Assembly: GCF_036689865.1 (NCBI RefSeq)
Contig: NZ_JBAHUQ010000020.1
Span: 1 to 64,000, forward strand
DNA: 64,000 bases
Source of the DNA: Magnetococcus sp. PR-3
GTDB taxonomy: Bacteria > Pseudomonadota > Magnetococcia > Magnetococcales > Magnetococcaceae
Direction: 5' to 3'
The position numbers were made by a program, and so were the translations under genes. The first letter of the stretch is position 1. Each line of letters starts with the position of its first letter. The notes below the pieces were generated by a model that saw only the letters and a list, made by a program, of their open reading frames with translations, had not been told where the DNA came from and did not search any database. This document shows, one piece after another, positions 18,085 through 26,548 of the stretch.

Positions 18085-18837
18085 CTAGCCTCCGCAGACC
18101 GGGCAGTCTTCGAGTGGGCGCATGCCGATGGTATGAAAACGCCAACTATGTAAGTCCACAAACGTAATTCTGTTAAGGTTCTCTTCTGAAATATCCGCCA
18201 GTTGGCGTATGACCTCTGCAGCCTGCATGGTTCCTACCATACCTGCGGCAGGTCCCAGTACCCCAGACCGTGCACACGGTTGTATTTCATCCATCGCCTC
18301 TGTTGGTGGGTAGAGACAGCGGTAACAGGGGAGACCTGATCGATACCCCGCAAAGGCTGCAACTTGCCCTTCCCACCCCATGACAGCACCGCTCACCAAC
18401 TTTTTCTTGTGTATGACGCATAGCTCATTGATGGCATAGCGTGAGGCAAAGTTATCGGTTGCATCCACCACTAAATCAGCCGCTTCTATGGCATCAATCA
18501 GAGCTTGGCCCTCTAACCTATGGGGGAGGGGCGTGATCTTAATATCAGGGTTAAGGGCTTTAAGTGTTCGGCTGGCAGAGTGGCTTTTGTTCTCACCGCA
18601 AGCGCTGTTTGGGTGAATGATCTGACGTTGCAAGTTGGATAGCTCAACATGGTCGGCATCCGCAATCGTCAGGTGACCGATACCACTGGCTGCCAGATAA
18701 AGGGCGGCTGGAGCGCCTAAACCACCTGCGCCTACTATGAGGACATGAGCGTTTAACAGAGCTTGTTGCCCATTACCGCCAAGATCCTTAAGTAGAAAAT
18801 TGCGCGCATAACGCTGGAGTTGATCATCACTAAACAT
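18085..18837 (-). CDS. moeB: MoeB/ThiF-type adenylyltransferase
   Basis: The 250-residue E1-like enzyme adenylates the C terminus of MoaD (MoeB) or ThiS (ThiF). The ATP site is VGAGGLGAPAALYLAASGIG followed by ELSNLQRQI, and DATDNFASRYAIN is also typical. The catalytic-region cysteine appears in CARSGVLGPAAG, and zinc cysteines in CYRC and CPVCGG. Convergence with the Moco operon favours MoeB, though ThiF/MoeB cannot be separated by sequence alone. The ATG lies at 18835-18837 with no strong ribosome-binding site. A terminator lies between it and the repressor gene upstream, so it should have its own promoter. Confidence 0.87.
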   Translation of the reverse strand: MFSDDQLQRYARNFLLKDLGGNGQQALLNAHVLIVGAGGLGAPAALYLAASGIGHLTIADADHVELSNLQRQIIHPNSACGENKSHSASRTLKALNPDIKITPLPHRLEGQALIDAIEAADLVVDATDNFASRYAINELCVIHKKKLVSGAVMGWEGQVAAFAGYRSGLPCYRCLYPPTEAMDEIQPCARSGVLGPAAGMVGTMQAAEVIRQLADISEENLNRITFVDLHSWRFHTIGMRPLEDCPVCGG

Positions 18838-18865
18838 GGTGTTTCCATTCCTGCTTTATCTACAA

Positions 18866-18898
18866 AAAAGCCACCATGTGATACACATGGTGGCTTTT
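18866..18898 (-). terminator. Intrinsic terminator of the S24 repressor gene
   Basis: AAAAGCCACCATGTG (18866-18880) and CACATGGTGGCTTTT (18884-18898) form a 15-bp perfect stem with an ATA loop. On the minus strand it is followed by TTTTTTG. Confidence 0.9.
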
Positions 18899-18972
18899 CA
18901 TCAGATACGCACCCTATCAACAACGGTCAGTTGCAAGGCTGTGTTTTTCATATCTGTTCACCCGTTAAAGGG

Positions 18973-19635
18973 TTACTCGTACTCTTTGTACTTACTGACC
19001 ACCACACCACAGATTTTGGCTTCATCTTCCATGGGCATAATGGGGTAGCGAGGGTTGACTGGCTTTAGGTAACGACGTCCACCATCGACAGCAAGCTGTT
19101 TAAAGGTTACATCATTCTCCATAGGCAAGAAGACAACCACAAATTGATTGTTTTTGGGCTCAGCTTCAGGGTCAACAACAATGATATCGCCTTCAGAGAA
19201 CTCTGTAGACATTGAGTCGCCCTGAACTTTCAGTGCGAAGGAGCGGTTGCTGGCAAAGTGAGGTACAGGCGCATGACCTAAGGGCGTGTCCGACTCCATA
19301 GCCTCTTTGTCTTCAGGCCAGAACTTAGCGTCACTCCATGAGATAACAGGTGCTTGAAGGAAATCCATAGCCCCTGTGTAATAGGGGGAGCCAAGATCAG
19401 AAGCTTGATGAGCGCCTCTGGATCCACCTAGTATCATGTCTCCTTCACCTGTTTCCAGCCAAATAGGATTAACCCCACAGGCTAGAGCAATGGCAACGGT
19501 GCGGCGTGAAGAACGAGAGCGTCCACACTCTAGTTTGTGAATGGCTGTTTGGCTGATGTCAACACGGTCAGCCAGTTCCTTTTGGGTAAAACCCGCATAT
19601 TCACGGGCCGTGCGAATTCGATCTTTGAGTGTCAT
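18973..19635 (-). CDS. LexA/CI-like repressor (HTH-XRE plus S24 peptidase)
   Basis: The 220-residue protein starts at MTLKDRIRTAREYAGFTQ (ATG at 19633-19635). An XRE helix-turn-helix (FTQKELADRVDISQTAIHKLE) fills residues 5-65, and the C-terminal S24 domain has the catalytic serine in KVQGDSMSTEFSEGD and lysine in VTFKQL. Such proteins repress until they self-cleave or are inactivated, as in phage CI repressors and some stress regulators. I could not identify a clear Ala-Gly cleavage site. No phage structural genes are near. The upstream region carries dense operator-like half-sites, consistent with autoregulation. Confidence 0.85.
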   Translation of the reverse strand: MTLKDRIRTAREYAGFTQKELADRVDISQTAIHKLECGRSRSSRRTVAIALACGVNPIWLETGEGDMILGGSRGAHQASDLGSPYYTGAMDFLQAPVISWSDAKFWPEDKEAMESDTPLGHAPVPHFASNRSFALKVQGDSMSTEFSEGDIIVVDPEAEPKNNQFVVVFLPMENDVTFKQLAVDGGRRYLKPVNPRYPIMPMEDEAKICGVVVSKYKEYE

Positions 19636-19639
19636 GGCT

Positions 19640-19740
19640 TTTACTACTGTACTAGAGTTAGTTTTCAAGAGCGTCTGCGAAAGAACACAGTTAAGGTTCA
19701 ATAGTGTTCGCAGTTCTCAGGTTCTTTGCCTTGAACTACA
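19640..19740. promoter_or_regulatory. Operator-like half-sites upstream of the S24 repressor
   Basis: CTG-N10-CAG, the E. coli LexA spacing, occurs at 19675-19690, and TACTGTA, a perfect SOS left half, at 19645-19651. GTTC is repeated at 19696, 19706, 19713 and 19721, with inverted GAAC at 19683 and 19733. CTGCGAA and TTCGCAG also form an inverted repeat across this stretch. Which element the repressor uses cannot be decided here. Confidence 0.45.
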
Positions 19741-20946
19741 AGGCGAACAGAGTAGATAAGGCCACTTTTTACGGTGATCGGTGTGGGCTTGCTCAGTTTT
19801 TTAAAATACCACACAGCCTGTATGTCTACTCTTCCCATGAAAATCGGTTGTTCTTACGCATCGTCCACAAAAATAAGCTTGGTTCATGTTGTAAGGCATC
19901 TCAACCTGATCATGTTGACCCTGTTTGAGAAAAACTAGCAATGCCGCTGCATAAACAGATTATATATAAAAAAGTCTAAAAAAAATAACAAGATAATGTT
20001 GCTTTAAGGATTCCATTGAAATTAGGAAGGGGGTGTTCCATTACTGCTATTAAAACATAGCATATATAGATTACACCTTTAGATTATTGCATATCTGGAA
20101 TTATTGAAACAAAAAAAACGACTTAAAAAGTATTGCAGTAGCTAAGAATCAGAATATATGACTTTGTGTCATTTTTTGTCACAGTAGTCACGGTTTGTAA
20201 GTTTTTTTGGTGTCGGGTATCCCTTAACCCCATAGTTCATGCTCACAGGCATATAACCTTGTGTAAGCTCAACCTCTTACGTTCTTCCAAAAAGACTTCG
20301 TAATGGTTAAAAAAACAGGATTGTTCACCGAGCAAACAACGACTCTGCTTATTAATGTTCGTCTGCTGCTTATATGGTGAGCTTATGTCAATAATTGAAA
20401 GGTCAAGAATGAAGAGAAGTTTTCTTACATAACGTTTGAGCCTGACCGTAAAAAAAAATTCCCAACTTACGGTGTTTGCGCGGACGATGCAAAATGTGCA
20501 TGGGGGGCGTGGTCTATTTATGCGGTTTGATAAAACAGTGCTAGCTTAAAGTAAAGGCTTGGATATATCTCAGTCTTATCAAACACGCATATGTTGCCTG
20601 AAATGACGCTGCCTGTCGAGATAAAAAAACAGAATAATGTTGAAAAAATAATAGCTTTGGAATTATTGCAAGACGATATGTTGGGTTTGGTGGGGTATGA
20701 ATCGTGCGGGGTATGTCAAAACGTCATAAGATGTAGAAGACTCCTAAATGTAAGTCATTCATGAATGGCTGGTAAGGGCGAAAGGTGCATAAGACGATCT
20801 GTATAGGTAAAGGCTGGGTGAAGTAAGGGTAATCATAGGGTGTAGCGAATGACGGTTACTTTTTTACGTAAAGGTTTAGCCTTAGGATTATCCCTGTTTT
20901 CTCGTTAGACTAGGTCTATCTTTTTGGATGTGAATAGAGGTGAAGT
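19741..20946. other. 1.2 kb gene-poor AT-rich stretch
   Basis: No convincing gene is present. A plus-strand frame at 19704-19928 looks like chance. A 57-codon frame at 20591-20764 is described separately. The sequence is markedly AT-rich with long A and T runs, and could be a decayed region, a control region or a site of past insertion. I see no tRNA, inverted terminal repeats or integrase to support a prophage or element. Confidence 0.5.
20591..20764 (+). CDS. Doubtful 57-residue open frame
   Basis: An ATG frame encodes a short charged protein beginning MLPEMTLPVEIKKQNNVEK and containing CGVCQNVIRC, which has a CxxC pair. There is no good ribosome-binding site. I list it only because it is the sole frame of interest in a long empty stretch and is too short for usual cut-offs. 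Confidence 0.15.
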   Translation: MLPEMTLPVEIKKQNNVEKIIALELLQDDMLGLVGYESCGVCQNVIRCRRLLNVSHS

Positions 20947-21498
20947 TTGCAAGAGATATCGGATATTGAGATCTATATTGGTTTTACGGCATTAATAACT
21001 GGGTTATTGATCGGTGTTGTTATTGTCTTTTATACGTTGCGTACGGGGGCTCCGCCCATGCCGTCTTCGCCAGTTATGCGACGTACCTTGCGAATGGTGT
21101 TGCCCAAAAATCCTCAAGGGGATGTGGTGGAGCTAGGAAGTGGATGGGGGGGGTTGACACAGCAGCTTGGAGAAGCATATCCCAATCATACTATTATAGG
21201 TCTTGAACTCTCTCCTCTGCCATGGTTGATCAGTCGCCTTCGCAGTCTGTTAGTGGGGGCCCGTCATGTGCAGTATTTGCGTTGTGATTTTCGCGTACAC
21301 CCTATCGATCGTGCCGGTTTGATCGTTTGCTATTTAAATCCAGAGGTCATGCAAAAAATTGAGCCTTGGCTATGGCAGGGGGTCGCTAAAGGGAGTTGGA
21401 TTGTCTGTATTGGGTTTGCTTTGCCAGGGCATCAAGCCATCAAGCAAGTTCATGTTCCAGATATCCATGCCAGTCAAATTTTCCTTTATCAGCGTTAA
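20947..21498 (+). CDS. Membrane-anchored class I SAM-dependent methyltransferase
   Basis: The 183-residue protein starts with TTG at 20947 behind AGAGGTGAAG. Residues about 9-30 form one transmembrane helix (IGFTALITGLLIGVVIVFY). The Rossmann-like methyltransferase core follows: motif I is VVELGSGWGGLTQQLG, the motif II acidic residue is in IIGLELSP, and LRCDFRVHP is motif III-like. Small membrane-tethered enzymes of this type are often annotated only as class I methyltransferases, and the substrate is unknown. It is monocistronic, facing the convergent ArsR gene with about 110 bases between them. Confidence 0.75.
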   Translation: MQEISDIEIYIGFTALITGLLIGVVIVFYTLRTGAPPMPSSPVMRRTLRMVLPKNPQGDVVELGSGWGGLTQQLGEAYPNHTIIGLELSPLPWLISRLRSLLVGARHVQYLRCDFRVHPIDRAGLIVCYLNPEVMQKIEPWLWQGVAKGSWIVCIGFALPGHQAIKQVHVPDIHASQIFLYQR

Positions 21499-21608
21499 TC
21501 GTCCTTATGAGGACAGTGCTCGATAAAGGGCAAAGTGAGTTTTTCAGATGGTTGAGCAAGCTCCACGACCTTTATTCTGTCTGGGCCGTGGTAGTGAGCA
21601 GTGGTCTA

Positions 21609-21965
21609 TTAGCTCTTCGTGCGAAGCTCTGCGAGTTTGCGTGTATCGTGAAGAAACCATGCTTCCTGACTAGAAGATGAAAGTAAGCTTTTGATGCATT
21701 GGCGTTTCCATTCTGAGAGATTTTGGTTAACAGAATAGTATATCCAGACACCCTGCCGCCGTCGGTCCAGCCAGTTATTTTTATAGAGAGCACCTAAGTG
21801 CCGAGAGACCGTGCTTTGTGGGTGTTCCGTCACTGTCATGCATTCATGAACACATATTTCCCCAGCGTGAAGCATAAGCATAAGCAAACGAACCCTTAGG
21901 GGCTCGGAGAGTGCCTTGAAGGTTTCTGCAAGGTGAGTTAAAGATGCTGGCATAGTCTCTCTCAT
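21609..21965 (-). CDS. ArsR-family transcriptional regulator
   Basis: The 118-residue protein starts best at ATG 21963-21965, behind GGGGG. An ATG nine codons upstream has no ribosome-binding site. The winged helix covers LAETFKALSEPLRVRLLMLML, then TEHPQSTVSRHLGALYKNNWL as the recognition helix-turn-helix and WIYYSVN as the wing. ICVHEC in the alpha-3 region recalls the CVC metal site of ArsR and may bind thiophilic metal or act as a thiol switch. No metal transporter or arsenate reductase is adjacent, so the target is not evident; the convergent methyltransferase is not likely to be controlled by it. Confidence 0.85.
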   Translation of the reverse strand: MRETMPASLTHLAETFKALSEPLRVRLLMLMLHAGEICVHECMTVTEHPQSTVSRHLGALYKNNWLDRRRQGVWIYYSVNQNLSEWKRQCIKSLLSSSSQEAWFLHDTRKLAELRTKS

Positions 21966-22699
21966 AACCTCATTATCCCCCTTTTTATTCATGCTTGTAG
22001 CCTGTCTACAAAGTGGTAGTTGTTTTTTCAGGCGTGTGTTGTCAAATCTGCGAGCCTGAGCTTTGCAGTTTTTTGTGCGTGTCCCTTTTGGGCTTTAATA
22101 AAAGCGCTTAGGTTGAACTTGGCGATCGAGATGCCACCCCCTAAGTAACCTGGATTGGAGTTCTAGGCGCAAAAGAGAGTGTTCTTATCTCTTCTTGCGA
22201 TTCGTAAGATAGGCACTCATTTCCGAGGAACTCTACAAATATAGGCATATAGTACGTGATCTTTATTGCAGATGCAAAAGGATGTATCATAAAAATGGTA
22301 GATGAATAGGTTCGAATATTATAAAAAGCCATAAACAGCATTTTGAATAGATTTTAAAGGGTACTGGAAAATGTATAAGGCAAGTTGTTGGAATTCTGTA
22401 TGTTGTGTTTTCTGGGTGCTATATAATAAGGCATCGCCTCATTTTGGTTAGTTTCAAAAAATGTGCGAGTATGCAGAATTTTGTTGTAAAAGGGGATAGC
22501 AAGGTTTGTCTCGATTTTCATTTCGAGTGGGGCGATCCTGTTGTTGCTCGTAGGCCCATGTTAAACTATGCGTTACTCTGTTTTTTACCCTCCTTGTGGA
22601 ATAGATCGTATTGCTGGGGGGGGTGGTGTAGAGCGATAAATTGAGCAGAAGTCTCAATGTCGAATCATGGGATGTTAGGAAAGCTAGGAAAGCGTGAAA
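21966..22699. other. Intergenic region before the MTHFR-like gene
   Basis: About 730 bases of AT-rich sequence hold no convincing frame. TATAAT occurs at 22422-22427 but without a good -35 at normal spacing. AGCTAGGAAAGC just before 22694 supplies the ribosome-binding site of the next gene. Confidence 0.4.
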
Positions 22700-23467
22700 A
22701 TGTCTAGAGATCAGAAAAACAGCCGCCTCTCTGTAGAGCTTGTACCCCGAGATCCAGAAGTGTTGAAAGATGAACTGCTCCGCGTACATCAACACTTTCC
22801 CCAAATAACGGCCATTAATATTCCTGACTTGGTTCGTTACCCCATTCGTAGTTGGGACGGTTGTGTGCTGGCACGTCAACATTTTAAGACGGCAATTCCC
22901 CATATCCGTGCTATGGATATGCCTGAAGATGATACGCTGCCCATGCTTGATACATTAGATGCGCATGGTATTGATGAGGTTCTAGTCATCAGCGGGGATG
23001 AGCCTGAAGAGGGCCAAGAGCTTAAAGGTCCCAATGCGCTGCAAATTATCAAGCGGTTCAAAAAGCTGGCACCACATATTAAAGTTTATGCTGCTCTTGA
23101 TCCCTACCGTACTAATATCCAGCATGAACTAGACTATGCGCAGCAAAAACGAGAAGCTGGCGCCGACGGTCTGTTTACACAGCCTTTTTTTGATATGCGG
23201 TTAATGCAGATCTATGCAGACCAACTGCAGGGATGTTCTGTTTGGTGGGGGTTGTCTCCTGTTGTGACGGAGCGTTCTAAAAGTTACTGGTCTCGTGTGA
23301 ACCGTGTGGTATTTCCGGCATCATTTGAAGCCAGTTTAGACTGGAACCAGTCGTTTGCGCGTGATGTTTTGGCCATGGCTGAGCAGATGGAGCAGCATCT
23401 CTATTTTATGCCTATCCGAGTTCCTGTTGAAGATTATCTCTCTGGTGTTTTACCTGATCCTGAGTAG
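22700..23467 (+). CDS. Methylenetetrahydrofolate reductase-like protein
   Basis: The 255-residue protein starts at ATG 22700 with AGGA ten bases upstream (a GTG two codons earlier is too close). It has the MetF TIM-barrel pattern: LSVELVPRD at the first strand, AINIPDLVRYP, VLVISGDEPEEGQ near the flavin or folate region, and AQQKREAGADGLFTQPFFD, which corresponds to the conserved K-x-aAGAdfiiTQpffd segment of MetF. It is shorter than typical MetF (about 290) and lacks a clear C-terminal extension, so it may be a divergent branch with another folate or corrinoid role. It stands alone. Confidence 0.72.
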   Translation: MSRDQKNSRLSVELVPRDPEVLKDELLRVHQHFPQITAINIPDLVRYPIRSWDGCVLARQHFKTAIPHIRAMDMPEDDTLPMLDTLDAHGIDEVLVISGDEPEEGQELKGPNALQIIKRFKKLAPHIKVYAALDPYRTNIQHELDYAQQKREAGADGLFTQPFFDMRLMQIYADQLQGCSVWWGLSPVVTERSKSYWSRVNRVVFPASFEASLDWNQSFARDVLAMAEQMEQHLYFMPIRVPVEDYLSGVLPDPE

Positions 23468-23475
23468 CATCTCCT

Positions 23476-23641
23476 TCATGGTGTTGCAGCGCACTCCTTT
23501 TGAGGGTGGTTTGCCGTGTGACCCATACGGATAAGGGTGACCTCATGCTCTGCTTGCTCAATAGTCTCTACCCACATGCTGGGCTTTTGTCGTCAAGGGT
23601 CGTGTAGGGTGGGAATGTGATTGTGGTAGGCGACCCGCTCT
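23476..23641 (-). pseudogene. Decayed tandem copy of the DUF2249 gene 3' end
   Basis: Reading leftward from the stop of the intact DUF2249 gene, the same frame gives AYHNHIPTL, then a stop, then SMWVETIEQAEHEVTLIRMGHT. The intact gene has VYHNRIPALL and SMWVETVEQVEHGVVLIRIGHT. The copy covers only the last third of the gene, carries an in-frame TGA and has diverged at many bases, so it is an old partial tandem duplication. Confidence 0.85.
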
Positions 23642-23992
23642 TTAGGGTTGGTGCGTCGTGTGACCTATGCGGATTAGGACGACCCCGTGCTCGACTTGCT
23701 CAACAGTCTCCACCCACATGCTGCGCTCTTGAAGTCGGGGGTAGAGTAGGGCAGGGATTCGATTGTGGTAGACAATCAGCTCCATATCTTTAGGGAGTAG
23801 GGCTGTGGCCTCCAATATTTTTTGCAATGGCTCTGGTGGTGGTAGTTCCCGAACATCAAGAACGGTATGTACTTTGGGGTTGTTGAGCCAAGCTGGATCG
23901 ATGGGTGATAGGCCACTCGCTGGGGTCTCCATCGGTTTACACGGATGGCATGGAGCTTGGTCAGGAGCCGGTGAAAAGTTCTTGTCAGACAT
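23642..23992 (-). CDS. DUF2249-domain protein
   Basis: The 116-residue protein starts at ATG 23990-23992 behind GGGAG; a longer frame to 24037 runs over the upstream palindrome. The N-terminal 45 residues are proline- and cysteine-rich (APCHPCKP). The C-terminal DUF2249 domain has VLDVRELPPPEPLQKILEA, LIVYHNRIPALLYPRLQER and WVETVEQVEHGVVLIRIG, typical of these small domains found near hemerythrins, nitrogen-oxide reductases and TusA-like folds. The biochemical role is unknown. The CxxC pair might bind metal. It is divergent from the siroheme gene with a palindrome between them, and a broken duplicate of its 3' end follows. Confidence 0.8.
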   Translation of the reverse strand: MSDKNFSPAPDQAPCHPCKPMETPASGLSPIDPAWLNNPKVHTVLDVRELPPPEPLQKILEATALLPKDMELIVYHNRIPALLYPRLQERSMWVETVEQVEHGVVLIRIGHTTHQP

Positions 23993-24030
23993 GGTTTCTC
24001 CCACAATAAAGGTGGGGGCATTATGCAAAA

Positions 24031-24047
24031 TGTCCATTTATTGGACA
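24031..24047. promoter_or_regulatory. 17-bp palindrome between divergent DUF2249 and siroheme genes
   Basis: TGTCCA (24031-24036) and TGGACA (24042-24047) are perfect inverted half-sites around TTTAT. The position, 39 bp before the DUF2249 start and 85 bp before the siroheme gene, suits an operator controlling one or both. Confidence 0.5.
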
Positions 24048-24131
24048 AGGGAGCTTTTGTTAAGAGTCTGGATTTATGTATGAGTTTCACAGAATCTTTT
24101 CTGTTAATACCCGTTGTTTCAGGTGAATATC

Positions 24132-24812
24132 ATGAGCGACCCTCTTGCGCCGTCACAGTGTGCCCCCCCCGTGCAACCCTTTTTTATGCAGCTAGCTGGA
24201 CGTCGATGCCTTGTGGTGGGGTCAGAGGGTGAAGCCGTAGAAAAATGCGAGCAGTTGCTTGCTGCGGGTGCCCATGTGGTGTGGCAGTCAGAGTCATCCT
24301 CCGAACAGATGCAGTTATTACGACAGAAGTACCCTATCGAGTGGGTTCAGGGTCCTTTTGAACTTGAGCTGCTTGATGGTGTGTGGCTGGTGTTGTGTAG
24401 TGGTACAGAGCCTGCGCTTTTGCCGGAATTATATCGTGCCTGTGAAGAGAGACAGATTTTTCTCAATGTGGTTGATGTTCCAGCGTATTGTAGTTTGATT
24501 TGGCCCGCTCAAATACAGCGAGGTGTTGTCTCTATCGCCATTTCTACGGGGGGGAGTAGTCCCGCTTTGGCTCGATGGATCCGCCAGCAGATTGAAATGG
24601 TACTGCCTGAGCCTCTCGGAGCTTTAGCGCTGTGGTTAAAAGATCAAAGAGGGCGTGTAAAGCATCTGTTAACAGAAAGTTTTAAGCAGCGTGCTGGCTT
24701 TTGGTCGGGTTTGTTTAAGGCGGGCTTGGTGGAGTGTTATCTGCAAAATGGCCCTGAAGCAGCTCAAAAGCGAGTTGATACGGCTTTAGAAAAAGAGGAA
24801 GGGCGTCGTTGA
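24132..24812 (+). CDS. Precorrin-2 dehydrogenase / sirohydrochlorin ferrochelatase domain
   Basis: The 226-residue protein corresponds to the N-terminal half of CysG (Met8 type), which oxidises precorrin-2 and inserts iron to make siroheme. The ATG at 24132 follows AGGTGA; a TTG six codons upstream is less likely. The NAD-binding site is LAGRRCLVVGSEGEAVEKCEQLL, written here in part as CLVVGSEGEAVEKC, and FLNVVDVPAYCSLIWPA and VSIAISTGGSSPALARWIRQ are diagnostic. No uroporphyrinogen methyltransferase half is fused, so that enzyme must be elsewhere. Siroheme serves sulfite and nitrite reductases or heme d1 pathways. It ends one base before the convergent diguanylate cyclase gene. Confidence 0.88.
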   Translation: MSDPLAPSQCAPPVQPFFMQLAGRRCLVVGSEGEAVEKCEQLLAAGAHVVWQSESSSEQMQLLRQKYPIEWVQGPFELELLDGVWLVLCSGTEPALLPELYRACEERQIFLNVVDVPAYCSLIWPAQIQRGVVSIAISTGGSSPALARWIRQQIEMVLPEPLGALALWLKDQRGRVKHLLTESFKQRAGFWSGLFKAGLVECYLQNGPEAAQKRVDTALEKEEGRR

Positions 24813-24813
24813 G

Positions 24814-26523
24814 TTAAGATGACTCATCCTCAGTTAAGGCCACGCAAAAGCGGTTTCGGCCATCTTGCTTGGCGCGATACATGGCAGCATCGGCTGCGTT
24901 AAGTAGTGTCTTGTTGCGGGTGCCATGAATGGGGTAGAGGCTAACCCCAATACTGGTACCAACTTGGAAGGTGTGTTTACCAAAATTCACCGGTTTTTGG
25001 ATGGCGTGAATTAATTTCTGGGCCACACCCATCACCAAGTGTTCCTCCCGTATCTCAGTGAGAATGGCAACAAACTCATCACCACCAACTCGAGCGGCCG
25101 TGTCAGATTGACGAAGTTCATGGCGCAGTCGAGCTGAAATTTCCCTTAAAACGGCATCCCCTGCTTCATGGCCATAATTATCATTAATCGGCTTGAAGTG
25201 GTCGAGGTCCATATAAAGAACAGCAATTTTGCCTTCATAACGGCGTGCTTTTGCGACAGCCTGTTCTAAACGGTCTTCAAGCAAAGAGCGGTTGGGGAGC
25301 CCGGTTAAAGGATCGTGGTGGGCTTGGTGTTTCAGTTTTTCTTCCGCAATTTTACGGGTCGTAATATCTGAAAACAGGCCAACGTAGTGGGTAATCTGAG
25401 CGTTGCTGTCTTTGATGGCGCTAATGGAGAGCCACTCAGGGAACTCCTCCCCATTTTTACGTTTCCGCCAGATTTCCCCCTGCCAACGCCCATCTTCGTC
25501 AACACTGGTCCAGATCTCTTCATAAAAGTGTTCATCATGACGATCTGAACGTAAAAGGTTGGGGCCTTTGCCAATAACCTCTTCTCTTGTATAGCCGGTT
25601 ATATAGCTGAATGCAGGGTTTACATCAACAAAGTAACGATCAGGACCTAAGACAAGTAAACCTTCCTGGCTGTATTCAAAGATTTTTGCTGCCAGTTTTA
25701 GGTTTTCTTCTTTTTCACGCTTATCGCGAATGTCTCTAAAAGAGAGAACACCGCCTGAGAGAAAGTGCCCATCAAGAATGGGAGCGGCATTAAAAGAGAT
25801 GGGGATTTTTTTTCCGCCACGGGTCCGAAACAGTGTTTCTCCACTAATCTGTTCGGTTTCACCACGTAGGGCTGAGAGCATGCGTCGTGCGTGCGCTTGG
25901 TCTGTGCTGCTCTCAAACCGGTCTGGTACCAGCATATCTGTTAATGTACTGTTAATCAGATTCTGTTCATTAAAGCCCAGCAGCTTCTCACCGGCTGGAT
26001 TCAAAAAAACAATGCGTTGTGCATTGTCAACACTTAAAAGCCCTTCACCAAGTGAGGCGGTGAGATCTCTAAGGCGTTTTTCACTTCGGCGGACTTGTTG
26101 GTTGGCCATCTCCAGTTTAATGATGGAGCGTAGGCGTGCGAGGAGCTCGACCCGACGTATTGGTTTGGTGATGTAGTCGGTGGCGCCCTCTTCAAAGGCA
26201 TCGGCCAAATCCCTGGCCCGGTCATTACCTGTTACCATAATAACAGGGATGTTCTGGGTTGTTGGGTTGGCTTTTAATTGCCGTAATACAGATAAACCAT
26301 CCATATCCGGCATCATGACATCCATAAGGATAATGTCAGGAAGGCCCTGGTGTAGAGGGGGAGGTGGCGTTGTCACCTCCATGGCCGGAAGGCTTACGCC
26401 CAGTGAGCGCAGAAGTGTTTTGCCTGAGTCATGCAATTGCAGTTCGCCGTATCCTGCTTTGGTGAGGATGCGCTTGAGGAGAAGACGATCATCGGGGGAG
26501 TCGTCAACAATAGCAATATACAC
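24814..26523 (-). CDS. REC-PAS-PAS-GGDEF diguanylate cyclase
   Basis: The 569-residue protein starts with GTG. A receiver domain (1-135) has acidic residues in VDDSPDD and the phospho-acceptor in IILMDVMMPD. Two PAS domains follow (about 155-270 and 275-395, the second ending GLFSDITTRK). The GGDEF domain (400-565) keeps the active motif RVGGDEFVA, and RQSD five residues before it is an intact RxxD product-inhibition site. It should make cyclic di-GMP when phosphorylated or when its PAS domains bind ligand. The Hpt gene lies 25 bases upstream on the same strand and may feed phosphate to the receiver. Confidence 0.92.
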   Translation of the reverse strand: MYIAIVDDSPDDRLLLKRILTKAGYGELQLHDSGKTLLRSLGVSLPAMEVTTPPPPLHQGLPDIILMDVMMPDMDGLSVLRQLKANPTTQNIPVIMVTGNDRARDLADAFEEGATDYITKPIRRVELLARLRSIIKLEMANQQVRRSEKRLRDLTASLGEGLLSVDNAQRIVFLNPAGEKLLGFNEQNLINSTLTDMLVPDRFESSTDQAHARRMLSALRGETEQISGETLFRTRGGKKIPISFNAAPILDGHFLSGGVLSFRDIRDKREKEENLKLAAKIFEYSQEGLLVLGPDRYFVDVNPAFSYITGYTREEVIGKGPNLLRSDRHDEHFYEEIWTSVDEDGRWQGEIWRKRKNGEEFPEWLSISAIKDSNAQITHYVGLFSDITTRKIAEEKLKHQAHHDPLTGLPNRSLLEDRLEQAVAKARRYEGKIAVLYMDLDHFKPINDNYGHEAGDAVLREISARLRHELRQSDTAARVGGDEFVAILTEIREEHLVMGVAQKLIHAIQKPVNFGKHTFQVGTSIGVSLYPIHGTRNKTLLNAADAAMYRAKQDGRNRFCVALTEDESS

Positions 26524-26548
26524 GTTAGCTCTTGACTTTAGTTAGGTG

